Shown here: positions 35,606 through 47,743 of the stretch, one piece after another
Numbering within the stretch: position 1 is the stretch's first letter
How the letters are laid out: each line of letters begins with the position of its first letter
DNA from: Xylogone sp. PMI_703
Lineage: Eukaryota > Ascomycota > Leotiomycetes
DNA: 64,000 nucleotides
Assembly: GCA_021399445.1 (NCBI GenBank)
Contig: JAJTUQ010000006.1
Coordinates: 3,658,001 to 3,722,000, forward strand
Direction of reading: 5' to 3'
Translations under genes and position numbers: made by a program
The notes under the pieces: generated by a model
Told to the model about the DNA's origin: nothing
The model's database searches: none
The model's input: the letters and a program-made list of their open reading frames with translations, nothing else

Positions 35606-36121
35606 ATTGTAAGCAATGAAGTTAGTGGTTTACGGCGGTGAGGGTAAGCATGACAGTATTGTTATGACAATGATAGCACATACTATAGAACATCGTTGGG
35701 TATATGGAAGTGTACTATCAGCTTGGTATATTCTGTGCCACTTGTCTTCTGGAATGTGTCTGCCACCTTATTCCATCCCTCGCTGGGAGTGTTCCGCGAA
35801 GCCATCGTGCTTTTCGATTGACGTACCTAATGTGCAGGACGGATCTGAAATTAATGGATGCAAAAGCCGGATGTGAGATCGGGCGAGCGGCATGTGATCG
35901 AGGGTTGCGTGATGCTGTATTAATAGTCACACATGATGGGCACTATTATCAAAACCTCTAGATACCTAACGCTGGGCCCTTTAACAGAGTCAAGAGATTA
36001 GCAGCATTCATTATTTATAACTACATTGCCCTAAATAATATTCTTGTTCCCGCTGCCATGACTGGAATGGACTAATAGATTCTTTATGTTGTAGTCTATG
36101 TATAAATAGACCCTTTAAGTA
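35606..36121. other. Intergenic stretch
   Basis: 516 bp between convergent genes. The frames seen here (for example 35704-35961) lack motifs. It should contain both 3' ends. Confidence 0.5.
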
Positions 36122-36715
36122 TCACATCACGCTATGCATAATATCAACAGCATCCACTACCTCTTCTACCTCCTCCGTGTCTTTCTCCTGCCTTTTGGCT
36201 ACGGCAAGTGCTGTGACCACAACCATGTCAATAAACTCATCTTGCCCAATAACATAAAGTTCAATAGTCTGCTCGCTCTTTCCCTTCCATGAACTGTTGC
36301 TTTTGTGCCTCGCTAGCAGCTGTCCCGCAGCATCAAACAGTTTAAAACTACTACCAAGCCACATATCTGATTTCCATTTGAAATTTCCAAGCGGTGGGTA
36401 GCTGAAACTGTAAGTTTGGCTAGTAGACATTGGGTCCTTTTTCATCTTGATGTTGCGGCCATGTAGAGAGATGTCGATACTTCCGGAGAGGGACCAGGAG
36501 CGAGAGGTAGACGTAGCAATGATAGCGGGCATAAGGTTGCTGGCCGCATTCTGGGGTATTCTTGCGACGGTAAGATTAGGTTTCGACTTCTTTGACGATT
36601 TGATTTTGTGAAGAGGAATCCGCTGCCCATTGGTCGCAAGACTGAATAGCACTTCTGCTTCATCATCAAATACAAAAGTATACACTGGCTGAGGATTGTC
36701 GCTTGAACCGAACAT
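36122..36715 (-). CDS. Tubby/LURP-like conserved fungal protein
   Basis: Single exon, 197 residues, no signal peptide or membrane segment, so probably cytoplasmic. The layout is that of the fungal proteins related to the tubby C-terminal / LURP-one fold (DUF6593-like). An N-terminal strand-rich half with RIPQN leads to the central signature GNFKWKSDMWLGSSFKLFD (about residues 110-128). This is followed by LLARHKS, a strand TIELYVIGQ, and the helix-forming EFIDMVVVTALAVAKRQEK near 160-178. An acidic tail (EEVEEVVDAVD) ends the protein. The family may bind membranes or lipids, but its role in fungi is not established. The assignment is from pattern, not from a search. Confidence 0.7.
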   Translation of the reverse strand: MFGSSDNPQPVYTFVFDDEAEVLFSLATNGQRIPLHKIKSSKKSKPNLTVARIPQNAASNLMPAIIATSTSRSWSLSGSIDISLHGRNIKMKKDPMSTSQTYSFSYPPLGNFKWKSDMWLGSSFKLFDAAGQLLARHKSNSSWKGKSEQTIELYVIGQDEFIDMVVVTALAVAKRQEKDTEEVEEVVDAVDIMHSVM

Positions 36716-37426
36716 GTTTCTCTATTATTGGATGTTATTTTTGCTTTCTCTTAGCTGGATATATCCGAATGTGTCAGCTGCTTTAAGTTAGCTAGCTGTT
36801 TAGATGTTTGGATTCTAATCCCCATTTTTGTATGTCGAGTGTAGCACGTCGGAATTGATCGCCACGAATCTGCCCTACAATCATAATTGTACGTTAACTG
36901 AAGTCAGTGGCTGAGTTACCAAGGCCAAGGTGCCTGGAATAACAAGAAGCATCATGGCAACAGCGAATGCGAGAAATTAAAATTGACAAGGCTCTGGGAT
37001 GCAGCATGAGATCATTCAGAGCTGTGCCTCATGCAACGCTGTGAGGATCCTACCCCGTTGATCTAATCCGCATTGGGATATATGTAGCGCTCCCAAGACT
37101 TTTCTCCAACGTCTCGACTTTGTTGCCAATCGAATGGCATCTCCAGCGCATGGATGTAGTTAATTGCATTTTCAGCTCAATCGCAGCCCCTTTTTGCAGC
37201 TCCCCAGCCTTGTGTTGATCAGGGGCGGAGTAGCCTACCTGCTAAGTAAAAGTAATCTCTTTTCCTTCCAGCACGCTCCTTAGCTATTAGAACGCCTGGT
37301 GCTTGAGCTGTAAATATTGGTAGCTAACATATTGAAGAGGGGCGAAATAGTAAAGAAATAAGTAGCCGTCTTGTAACCGAAGTATATTGAGCGCAAAGAA
37401 AGGACAAGCTGCACAGAACTACCAGA
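36716..37426. other. Divergent intergenic region
   Basis: 711 bp between the start codons of the tubby-like gene (minus) and the Zn2Cys6 regulator (plus), so it must hold both promoters. No coding sequence was recognised. Confidence 0.5.
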
Positions 37427-39067
37427 ATGCCTGGTGTTCCCTCTGGTAAAGGCTGCGATGCGTGCAATCGCCAAAAGAAAAAAGTAAGTTTGGGCCATAG
37501 AATGCTGGGTGTAGAGCGTCATGGACTTTTAATATTAACGTCGGCACCCTTTATCTAGTGCGACCAACAGAAGCCATCATGCTCACGATGCATGCGACTA
37601 CGCATTCCTTGTATTGGTGCCGGTCAGCAGAGGTACAAGTTCAAGCAGGTTCACGGCTCCTCGTCAAATGGAGACAATCAGCAACTTTTGCGGCCATCGA
37701 GCCCCAGCGGACTAATATCGCGGTCCCCTAGTAACGAGGAGAGCTCCACTATTCGTGCATTCATCCGTACATTAGAGGCTACAGATCTGAGATATGACCT
37801 GTGCTGGGGATATGGCACGTTCATGCGGGAGATTCCAAAGCGCCTGGGTACCAATCCGGCATTAGATGCCGCCGCGGATGCCCTGACATCGGCATCTACA
37901 TACCTCTTCAGTGGTGAGCAGTCCCACATGAAGCCAGCCATGGCCCAATACGGACGGGCTCTGAAGACCCTCCGGGCGTGTCTTGATGATCCGGCCACGG
38001 CACGATCACCCGCCACGTTGTGCGCAATCTTATTTATATGGTGCTGTCAGGTCTGCATATCTCTCAACCTTAACCCCAATAATAGGTACTAATAATGTAA
38101 TTCATAGTGCTGGATCAGTACAGAGGCAGACTTTGCGACCGCCCATGGTAAAGCTATAGTCCAGATTTTAGCCACTGCCAGTCTGAGTGAGAGTGGCTTG
38201 CAGAATGAGTTTTATCGTCTCCTACTGCTGGCTGTAGGGACTGCCGTGGTAAGCAGACAACACTCCAAGCTACTCAAGTACACTTGGATTGCTTTATGAA
38301 ACTAACAGAATACTGTAATTAACCTAAAGATCTTTGAAAGCCTCTGCTTTCCCCAAACACAACTAAACCCCTGGATGAAAAATTTCCTCCTCGAATTCGA
38401 CCACCCAGTAATCAGAGATGCCGAAGTTCCACCCAAAGCGGAGCAACAATACTTCGACGACTACAATCAACATCCTCAACTTCCCAGTCCCCAAGTCGGC
38501 CAAATCATGAGCCCTATAATCCTCTTGCCCGAGTTCTTACACTTCAACCCCACACTCCTACCTTTCATTCACTCCACCCACTCCACCGTCCAGATCACAT
38601 GTCGAAAAGTCCGCGATCGTCTACACGAGCTATCATTGAATATGACCACGGAAACTATCTCCCCAATGCTTCCACTCGTCCACCTCCATGCCTACTATCA
38701 CCGCTGCTACGGCATCGTCCTCTGGCTCTCCATGGCTCTGAATGGGATCCTGCAGGCGTACGATCCAGAGCACTTGAATCCCGCTCTAGGTGACGAAGCG
38801 ATATATCTCTCGGAGGAAATGTTGAGGCTAGATGCTGAATCTGATGTTTACAAGCCGCTGGGTGCGACGATGGTACCGTTGTGCCTCATGATTGCGTGGG
38901 CGGTGATTAGAGACCCAGAGAGAAGAAGGGTTTTTGAAGATACTTATAATAGGTATTGGCAGAGGGTTATGGGGAAGAGGCTAGTGGTCGTGGCGGAGAT
39001 GCTAGAGGGTGTACTAGATGAGCTGAGATCTGATGTTATTAAGGCGAAGTTGAGTTTGGGTGTTTGA
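37427..39067 (+). CDS. Zn2Cys6 transcription factor
   Basis: Nuclear regulator of 482 residues in four exons (37427-37483, 37559-38050, 38108-38248, 38309-39067). The first intron splits the zinc cluster, a very common position in fungi. Cysteines are at 10, 13, 20, 27, 30 and 37, with the basic NRQKKK between the first and second pairs. The rest is helical, with Ser-rich linker sequence at about residues 55-80, typical of the Fungal_trans_2 group. The intron after TGCTGTCAG uses a weak donor (GTCTGC) but restores the frame and gives CWISTEADFATAHGKA, so I accept it. The regulator could control the adjacent monooxygenase and hydrolase genes; this is inference from position. Confidence 0.87.
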
Positions 39068-39632
39068 AATCGTGTATATAGATGATGAGCAATTACTTGT
39101 TGATTCAGATATCATATAGCAATACTGATGGAAGAAGGCTTTTGAGCTTTTATGTACTGAGTATTCTTACTTCCTACATATCTTATTTCAGTGACTAGTA
39201 CCTCGACTCTACAAGTGGTATACTCTACCTTCACTTGTTGAAAGATGGGACTATTTTGTTCTAAGGAAATGCTGCCCTAGTACTATATTGAGACATGAGG
39301 GAGAATAAATGCTTCTAAGTAGGAATGCGCAAATATCAGACTAGTATCAAGAATATGGAAGATATGGAGCATTTCGCGCAAATAAATGTACTGGGGAGAT
39401 TGCAGTACATGGAGAGCTCGAACTTGTATGAGTACCAATATTCTCCCGATTCCGCATCCAGCTTCACCAATGATTCAGGCCGCAGCTTAAAGGGAAAACA
39501 TAAATTTGCTCTAATTAGGTAAAACAATCTATCGGATCATAATTAAGTCGCTACTTTCGCAAACTCATCGCACAAATCTCAAACTAAACAATACACTAGA
39601 GCTAAAACCATCTACGTCTTCGCCGACTTGGC
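39068..39632. other. Convergent intergenic stretch
   Basis: 565 bp between the 3' ends of the regulator and the beta-lactamase-like gene. Nothing recognisable. Confidence 0.5.
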
Positions 39633-41483
39633 TCACGGCGCCGGAGGACTCACGGCCGAGACCTTGACCAACTTGGCTCTTGTGGCCGCGGGACTCACCG
39701 CCGTGACCTTACCGCACGAGTCAACATCAAAAACAAACAAGTTAATTGAAATTCCACCATAATGAATAGCATCAACCGTTAACCAATCGAAGTTTGTGTT
39801 GTAGAATCCAGTAAAGGGACCAATAGCGCCTAGTTTCGCTGCTCCAGGCGCATAGTAACTGAGAGTCTGCTTTCTAGTCGATGCCTGGAAGGCGACTTGG
39901 CCGGGCATACCATCTGGCGTCTGTTTGGGGATGGTAGGTAGGAGTCGAGGCCTATATCCTCCAAATAGATCTGTGTTTAGCACATCTGTACCATTGGAGA
40001 TCCAATTAGTAATGCTGAGACCCCCTGTAGCTGAAGCAATAGTGGACTGATTGAATGCAATGGTTACAGTAGAGTTCAGTTTGGGATCGGTCGAAACGTA
40101 GGTACCAGCGTAGGTAGTGGTTGCTTCAACGGCAGCTTGGGCTTCTAGAGCTGGTAAGATGGCAGTTGCCACATAGTCTAGGACAACCTGAGCGGAGTAA
40201 CTGCGATCGGCACCAGTGTAGGCATTCAAAATGCTGAAGCCCGCATCGTAGTCGGGAATCAGAACGAGACAACCACCATAAAAACCCGAGTCACCAAGTT
40301 TCGTGTATAAATCCGTCACTTTGCCCGTTTCTGGGTTTACAACACGATAAATCTCCCAAGGTGCACCAACCGAGTAGGTCAAGCTAGCGGTATGCGTGCC
40401 AGGTTTCATCCATTTGTGTGTTGTGTTTGCTGGCAGCAAAGTGCTGTTCAGGATCGCGATACCAACCTTGGCAAGGTCATTAGTTGTAGAGAGGAGGCCG
40501 CCGGATGGTGTTGCAAGTAGCTCATCAACATCAAACCCCAACGCAGGGGGGCCCACGATGACGGAGCGGGCACGGGTAGCAGCATCAGTTGGTGCAGAGG
40601 AGAAGGTTGAAGTGAGGCCAAGAGGATCGAATATAGCTTCTTTATAGATTACGTCCATCGGCTTACCCGTGACGTTGGAGATCATGAATCCAAGCAGCAT
40701 GAAATTGCCGTTTTCGTACGCGGGATTCGTCCAGAGTAGAAAGGCTGGCGGCTGCGTCCGAACAGCGTCGATAAAGTCCTGTCCCTCGCAGGTATCAAGA
40801 ACATTCCAACAAGGCCCCATCTTACTGAGGTCTACGGGCGGCATTCCCCATGCTGTTACAGGGTCCTCGGTGGGGAGACCCGCGGTAGCGTAGAGAGTAA
40901 AATTGTAAAGTCTGTCGAGTGCTGGCCATGCCTCAGCTGGTATTCCCGAAATCTGAGATGCCAAGGCCCAAGGTGTAATTGTGTCCCATTCAACATTCAA
41001 CTGAGGATCTTGATAGCCTTGAGCGGCGGCTTCCGCCAGCCCTGGGTTGATCTCGGTGATGGGGCGGTTCCAATCTTCAATGCTTAGCGTGCGCATGCCT
41101 GCGAAGACAGTGAAGAGCTTGCTGACACTGGCCATTCGATAGATAGAGTCGCCATCGACCTTATGGGTGCCATTTGGAGAAGTGGCAGTCTCGTGGCCAG
41201 TCCAGTGATACTGCAGGTGCTCTGCGGCAGGATCGTGGAGAGAGAAGAGTCCAAGAGAGAAAGTAATGTTCTCTACACCGGTTAGAGCTGCCGTTTGCGT
41301 GTTATTTATGTGGTCTTTCAGATAAGAATCGAAGGTTGCCGTGACATTCCTCCACGCAGCTGCAACTAAACTGCGATTGCTCGAGAGGTCCACTGGTGCT
41401 GGGTATGTCGGTCCTAAGAAGTCGGCGCGGACATATGCAGTCCATATGGGGAGGAGACTCAGAGAGTATCTTGGAAGATGCAT
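39633..41483 (-). CDS. Secreted serine beta-lactamase-like hydrolase
   Basis: Member of the class C beta-lactamase / penicillin-binding-protein-like family. In fungi these act as esterases, lactone or amide hydrolases in metabolism rather than in antibiotic resistance. Single exon, 616 residues. The signal peptide is residues 1 to about 20, ending AYVRA. The catalytic tetrad SVSK (Ser119, Lys122) is followed by the YxN motif Y256-E-N258 in NPAYENGNFMLLG, at the expected distance. A C-terminal domain from about residue 430 on is strand-rich, as in long fungal members. At least a dozen Asn-x-Ser/Thr sites (for example NVT, NIT, NTT) indicate a glycosylated secreted protein. The pairing with the monooxygenase suggests, but does not prove, a shared pathway. 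Confidence 0.9.
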   Translation of the reverse strand: MHLPRYSLSLLPIWTAYVRADFLGPTYPAPVDLSSNRSLVAAAWRNVTATFDSYLKDHINNTQTAALTGVENITFSLGLFSLHDPAAEHLQYHWTGHETATSPNGTHKVDGDSIYRMASVSKLFTVFAGMRTLSIEDWNRPITEINPGLAEAAAQGYQDPQLNVEWDTITPWALASQISGIPAEAWPALDRLYNFTLYATAGLPTEDPVTAWGMPPVDLSKMGPCWNVLDTCEGQDFIDAVRTQPPAFLLWTNPAYENGNFMLLGFMISNVTGKPMDVIYKEAIFDPLGLTSTFSSAPTDAATRARSVIVGPPALGFDVDELLATPSGGLLSTTNDLAKVGIAILNSTLLPANTTHKWMKPGTHTASLTYSVGAPWEIYRVVNPETGKVTDLYTKLGDSGFYGGCLVLIPDYDAGFSILNAYTGADRSYSAQVVLDYVATAILPALEAQAAVEATTTYAGTYVSTDPKLNSTVTIAFNQSTIASATGGLSITNWISNGTDVLNTDLFGGYRPRLLPTIPKQTPDGMPGQVAFQASTRKQTLSYYAPGAAKLGAIGPFTGFYNTNFDWLTVDAIHYGGISINLFVFDVDSCGKVTAVSPAATRAKLVKVSAVSPPAP

Positions 41484-42415
41484 GCTGATAGTTCAAGACT
41501 TTGAGGAATTATTGATTATTAGACTTGAAGATGGTATGATAAAGCTGGATCGTTGTAGAGGTCAGGAGCATATATACTCGTCCTTCGCCATGCTTGGAAG
41601 ATGAGATGAATTGAATTGAGGCCATGACGAATCGGTTCCTGGGCTCTGCAAGGCTGAGTTCGACTGTTGATCATTGTGATGTGCGTTGTTTATCCTGCGT
41701 CTGTGGCGTAGTCCAATGTTGATGTCGGAGATGTTGAAGGATTGAGCTGAAGCTTGGCTGGAGAAGGCTCAGAAGGGAGAGACCTCCCGCTTCCTAGGTA
41801 CCGCCAACCGCGCTAGACCTAATCAGGCTCTATGTAGCGCTCCGGCCCAAGGCACAGCAAATGCCCATCAACGCTTGGCTTAACGTAAACTTCCCAGTTT
41901 TAAGCAGCATGACCGGCTCGTCAGGCCGAATAGAGGGCCATCGAGCCGGATCTTCGATTCCCCTTAGCTAAGAAGCCAACACTTAGCCAGCTAATTCTCA
42001 ACGTGTTTCTGGGGTAGTGTGAGGTGGCAGAGTCCTCTAGATCCTCCAACGGTTTCCCCTGGGCCAAGGAAATAGCAACATACGTCACGCATTCAATTCA
42101 CGCATCCCTCGTCGAAATAGTCACATGATGTCTCTTGCATTATTGGCTAGAAATGCGGAGGCATATCCTTCCATTTACAGGCGGTGGAAGAGTAGATGCG
42201 CAGAACTCCAGGTACCAAAACTGTTGGTCGGGGTATGTGCATCATGGCATTCCTCACAATGATGAGCGTCTACTATTACTTCATATGCTAGTGAAGTTTT
42301 ATGTTCCATGAAGGCAGCAGAGGGGTACCAAGCCATTTTCGAAAGTTATACAATTTCCAAACTAGCACGATACCTTTCCTAGCTAACTCCAGACGGGTTT
42401 ACGTATACGCCATGA
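41484..42415. other. Intergenic stretch
   Basis: 932 bp holding the promoter of the hydrolase and the 3' end of the next gene. The 41800-42000 part is notably GC-rich with many GGC/GCC words. No gene recognised. Confidence 0.5.
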
Positions 42416-45255
42416 TTACGGATTAAACCACGCATTGTTTGTATTATCAGGAGTAAACCAAGCAGTCTGAGGGCTCAAAGTCGCCGAGGGGTCCCAAGCA
42501 ATATTGGAGACATCTCTACCATTAGACCGGATTTGATTATCCCAAGCATCCTGCGAATTTTGATCAGCAATGAATCCTAGAGGATATAGAAGGTCGCCTT
42601 ATGCCAACCAAAAAGTTGTAAAGCAGTCATGGCAATGTGGATCGCGAACTTACCCAGTCGAATTCCAAAGGCGTATCTGTTATTCCTTCCATTGCGCCTA
42701 ACATTGGTTGCACATTCGTATCGGTATTTCCCACCAGACTTCTATATTGTGTTTGGTACAGTAATTGGCTCTGAATGGTGCTCTGCAAATTCTCTCTATC
42801 ATTATGGCGAATGGAGCTCCTGTGTGGTTCTGATTCTGTTGAAAAATACGCGATCAGGATTTAAAAGATATCATAGAAAAGAGGGGAGTTATCGAAAATC
42901 AAACTTAAGCACATACCCTGTTGAAAGTTCCGTTGATCAGCTCTGAGCTCCATACTCTTGTCATTATTCTTATCAGTTGAGGAACTCTGGCCAGCTCGAC
43001 TACTGTCCGCATGGATGTTCCTCGTTTTACCCAGCATGACTCCCAGTGCTTCTGCAGCTTTCCTAGCTTCAGCAGAGCGGTCTTGGTATGATGTCCAGAT
43101 ACAGTACGAAGTCTCGAGGATTTCCAGCAATTCTTCTCGGTTCTGTTGTAGAGCCTCCTGGTTACCTTCGCTCATCCGGCGTCGCCGCTCTCTCCGCGCT
43201 ACATGTGATAGGTTCAAGCATAAGATCATTGCAGCTAGGAGGAAGTCATGGCTCGTGAGCGAAGATACAAACCATCTGTCCCTATAAAGCAACCCTCCCG
43301 GCAGCGTCTCCTGGTGGATATCAGACTGATGCTTTAGAATCTGTTTTGCAGCATCGATGCATGTGCGTCGAGAATGGGAATAACGCTGGTCTGAATGAAC
43401 GTCGGTTAGATATTTGCGATGCAGCACGCACCGAGACTTCTGGTAGAGCAGGTCAATATTATATCGTTGCATTATGACATCCGCTGAGTCTGTGATTGAC
43501 AGGCTCATAGGACGAGTTTTCAGAAATGGCGGCAAGCTGGCCTGTGCATCTTGTAGATATTTATCGAGCCGCGTCACCTCCTCATAGGGCATCTTGACCA
43601 GTGAATATGTCTTGTCGGAGATTTGGCCAAAGACAGACATAATCCTCCCCTTCGCAATTGTGTAACTTACTGTAGTGCGCTCTGTTTCTGGTCTGGACAC
43701 TGGAAGTATATCAGAGCCTTCGTGAAAATCCTCGTCAAGGAGATTGCTAGGTGGATCCGTATCGCAATGGGAATCTGATATCGCTTTAGACAGGCCAACC
43801 TGGAATGAGACAAGATTATCAATCTGCGATATTAATGCCCAGACCCGGCGTCTCATTTCACCGTCAAATACTGATATCGTCTTATAGTGTTTTGAATCTC
43901 GGTGATAACCCATGTGCATTGCTAGTCTCACGATTATGCTGAGCAGAACAGATACACCGATTTCGGCATCTGGACCCCGAAATTCGGTTCCCAGATAGAC
44001 GAGAAGGGATTCAATTTTATAGCGACCTGAAGTGGTATAGTTCGCGAGGATGAGACATTGTGCAACTCGTGTTTTGTAGATATCACTGATCTCTAAAGGG
44101 TCACCTAGAGGTTCTGGAAGGATATCCCCCGTTCGAAAGTAAATTATCGCCGCAGTACACATGATCCCGTACAGCAGCCCAATCCAGGCCACAGGTACCC
44201 GTTGTGGATCTTCCCAGAATTCTGCGTACTGAGAACGCGTAAGCTATCATATCGAACAGCATGGAAGGATCAGTTACCTCTTTGCGGAAGGTGGGGACAT
44301 GGAGAATTGCTACACTATTCTTTAGTTATTGTATAAACCAAGAAGGGGAATGTGTCTACCCACAAATGCCTGGTTCTTTGGAATTGAAAAACTGCGACAC
44401 GAGTCTGTCTACGACCGGCCTTGGAGGGAGCGATTCCAATAAGTCCAGCTTAGTCACAGAGGATGACGCTCCTAGCAGTAGTCTTAGGCCATGAACTTCT
44501 CTGTTTGTAGCTTCCGTATGAGTCGCTCCAGCCTCCTGGATGTAGTCATTCACTTCTGTAATCTGCTCATGGTATCAATGAAATTATACCAATTATAATG
44601 AGTAGTTGCTTTAGTGAGGGTGTTAGAAATATATTTGAATCACCTACCTCATTCAGGATCGCCTGCCAGTGGGCGGCATCAACATATCTGGTCCCCAGTC
44701 TATCAACAACCATTGTTCCAGGAGAGTCCGCATGGTCTTTTTGTGTCTCTGGCTCATCTGAGAGTTTTCTTTGAGCCGCTTCTCTGTTATCTCTGCTAGA
44801 CGCTGCTTCATGTGTCTCTGTTGCATCTACCTTCTCCCTCCGGTTGTTAAGGTTCTCTCTTCTTAAGGCTACAACAAGTTCCTCGAGACGACGTAGCCGG
44901 CCGCGGATATCCACAAGCCCACCCGACTGATACTGTCCTAGGCTGCGCGGCTCGGGGGATATATACTGGCATGATGAAGGTTGTCCTTTTTTTACGCAAT
45001 TGTCACAAGGACGCCGACGATCACATTTCAGCCTAGTATCTCTGTTAATTGAACAAATCGAAGGAGATATGTGGAGCAGCTGATGAGGGGAATTGTCAGT
45101 TCTGATCCTAGATTGTGCGCTTACTTCTTCTGTCTGCAGGCAGTACAAGACAATCTTATTCGGGTTCTTTTCTTCTCTTCGTACGGAGGAAGATTTGCAA
45201 ATGGATCCATATTATCGTATGGATCATCCTGCATTGATTGAGACGAGCCCTCCAT
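42416..45255 (-). CDS. Zn2Cys6 transcription factor (Fungal_trans type), seven exons
   Basis: Nuclear regulator, 794 residues. Exons on the minus strand: 45255-45125, 45032-44648, 44562-44360, 44314-44278, 44228-42917, 42835-42654 and 42550-42416. The zinc cluster is Cys37, 40, 47, 53, 56 and 65. The acceptor at 45033 was chosen because it alone gives the canonical six residues between the second and third cysteines. A coiled coil (LRRLEELVVALRREN) follows, as is usual for dimerising Gal4-type factors. The middle homology region contains ILHVPTFRKEYAEFWEDPQR and MAMHMGYHRDS, typical of PF04082. The last two exons restore an ordinary Gln/Asn-rich tail ending WFNP. All introns are 45-102 bp GT...AG. 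The possible targets are the flanking hydrolase and dehydrogenase. Confidence 0.9.
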
Positions 45256-46233
45256 TTAACCTTTCCAGCTCTTTCTTGTTTTCCTTAGTAGTTGGGCAGC
45301 AGAGTTAATTGCTTGTGGAATGGTGGTAAGGCTAATTCTATGGGCTTAAACTCCGCACTACCTAGTTATTGGTTGATATTCGGATTATCCATCAGCAGCA
45401 GTACGTATATTGGTCGCCTGGTCGCCTGTCGCGTAGCGCTACTCCAGATAGAGATGTCGGATCTCCGGTAAAATATCTCCGAGATTTGGGTGTCGAGTAT
45501 CGCAGAGGGAATTGATTTAGATTTGGATGATAGATACTCACTCAAATGATAGATAACACCTCCGATCTCAATGGCTTGCTTCGACCGGAATTATATGTGT
45601 AGGTAGGCACGCGGTGATACGACGTAACTGCGACTGGCGAACCGCTAGTCGTCAGATCAACAAAGCCTGGGACCGGACATAACTCTTACGCTTTAATCCG
45701 GGTGGAGCCAAGGTGATTGGAGTCAGCAATTGATGAGGATCTCCCGTAATAAAGACGCGTCTGGATTTCCGGCTAAACTATAGCTAGAATAGCCTGTGAG
45801 CCTATGATTGCAACTATCCAACCTCCAGAACCACTAATTGAGATAAAATTATGCACGGGATATTACCGGATTAAGCATGAGAATCATTGAGGTCCCTGCA
45901 TGATATTCCTGAGCCTAACCAGGGGAGGTGGATGAGAAAAGTGGATAGTCAGCACCTTACCGCGTATGCGTGGCTCTTGGCGCCCAGCAGCTTCAGCTGT
46001 TTCGGAGGGAGTTAACTATATCCGAGAAGCATTGATACAACATCATCATACCGATATGCTAAAGTACAGATGTAGCAATTGCGGATCTCATAGCTATCTA
46101 CAAAAACTAAGATGTAGGAAGCTATCAGGAATTTTTAATTTGTAAATTTTTGAATAGCAACTGGATATTACTTTACTCATCTTCTTCATTCGATTTCTGT
46201 CATATTTATCACCATTTTCTACAAATATTCATC
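45256..46233. other. Divergent intergenic region
   Basis: 978 bp between start codons of the seven-exon regulator (minus) and the dehydrogenase (plus). GATA words occur at 45530-45556. No coding sequence. Confidence 0.5.
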
Positions 46234-47504
46234 ATGTGTGCAAAAGCCAGCCCGTTCTCAGTCAATGATATCCCTAATCTGAGTGGATATACTATTATTG
46301 TCACCGGAGGTAATATGATTTTTATTACTTTTCACTTTTTCCTGTTTTCTTATTTTACCTGTATCTTCACTATCTTTGTCACCATTCATATTTTAGGGAA
46401 GCTTCATTCCTAACTATCAATCTTCCAAATAGGCAACTCGGGAATCGGATATGAGACGACTTATCAGCTTGCTACTCGCGGTGCACGTGTCTACATTGCA
46501 AGCCGCTCAAAAGACCGAGTGACAGAGGCTATCGCAAATATGAATGAGTTAGCCAAAAGAGCGCTTGATCTTCATTTCCTCCAGATTGATTTGCAGGATC
46601 TAAAGTCCGTCAAGTTGGCAGCGAGCGAATTTATGAAGCTTGAAAGTCATCTAGACATCTTGATCAACAACGCCGGTGTATGAATATCTTTCTCACCAAA
46701 GAGCACAAATACCTTGCTAACAGATAAAATCAAAAGATTATGACGGCACCTTTCAAGCTTACCATTAACGGATTCGAAACGCAGTACCAAACAAATTACT
46801 TGGCTCCACACACGTTTACTGTGTCTCTGATGCCTCTGCTCCTGAGCACCGCAGCTCAATCCGGGAGAAAGGATCGCGTCCGGGTTATCAATGTGTCGAG
46901 CGATGCTGCCGCTATTGGGCCCAAAACAATTGAGTGGAATGATGTGAACATGACCAGCACCAAGGGAGTCCTAGAGCTTTGGTAGGTCTCTTCCATACTA
47001 AACATGGAGATATTCAACAGAGTAGTAAGTATCTGATTCCATCATAGGAAACGATACGGACACTCCAAGCAGGCATCAATCCGTGATGCGAGTGAGATAA
47101 ACGTGAGATATAGTAGTCAAGGTATGTACACAAAACATCCTCAGTTCCTTATAAAATACGCAGAGATACATATATGCTGACCATACACAAATGTAGGTGT
47201 AACTGCTTATAGCCTCCATCCTGGAATTGTGCGTTCCAACTTGCAGAGCCATGATCCAACCATAATTGGGAAGATTGTCCGCGCCGCCACCAAATTGGGT
47301 GCTGCCGGGTCTCCACTAGAGGGTGCTATGAACTCGTTATATTGCGCAACTAGTCCACAAGCACCCAGTGTCGCGGCCGGAAAGTTCATTGTGCCAGTTT
47401 GTAAGGTAGACTCGAAGGCTGATAAGTGGACGAACGACTATGAGGGAAACCGTCGACTATGGGAGCTGGGTGAGGAGCAGCAGAAGAGAAGCGGAGTGCT
47501 ATAA
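46234..47504 (+). CDS. Short-chain dehydrogenase (retinol/WW-domain-oxidoreductase-like)
   Basis: NAD(P)-dependent oxidoreductase of 315 residues. Exons are 46234-46309, 46433-46677, 46737-46981, 47048-47121 and 47197-47504. Rossmann motif TGGNSGIG at 24-31, helix YETTYQLATRGARVYIASRS, QIDLQDLKSV for the adenine pocket, LINNAGIM, the catalytic serine region VINVSSDAA, and the active-site YGHSK (Tyr-x3-Lys). Then SLHPGIVRSNL, as in long-chain alcohol or retinol dehydrogenase-like SDRs. The C-terminal part (YEGNRRLWELGEEQ) is also typical of this group. The frame is intact. It probably acts on a lipophilic alcohol or ketone. Confidence 0.9.
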
Positions 47505-47743
47505 TAGTAATCTTAATTGTTGGTCGAAGACAATTCCGGTACTGAATAGTATTCAAGGAGAGCGTAATTTCGAAAGAGAGGGGAGCAGCATATTGAGTTA
47601 TGACGGATTTGCGGATCTATAGTCGTATGTCAGTGGTATGGGAGTCGCGGGAGCCTTTAACAATTAAATTGTAATATATGGTCTGTCTAAATAGAAAATT
47701 TTAGTTCAAACGAAGCATAAAATTCAATATCCATTAATTTGCT

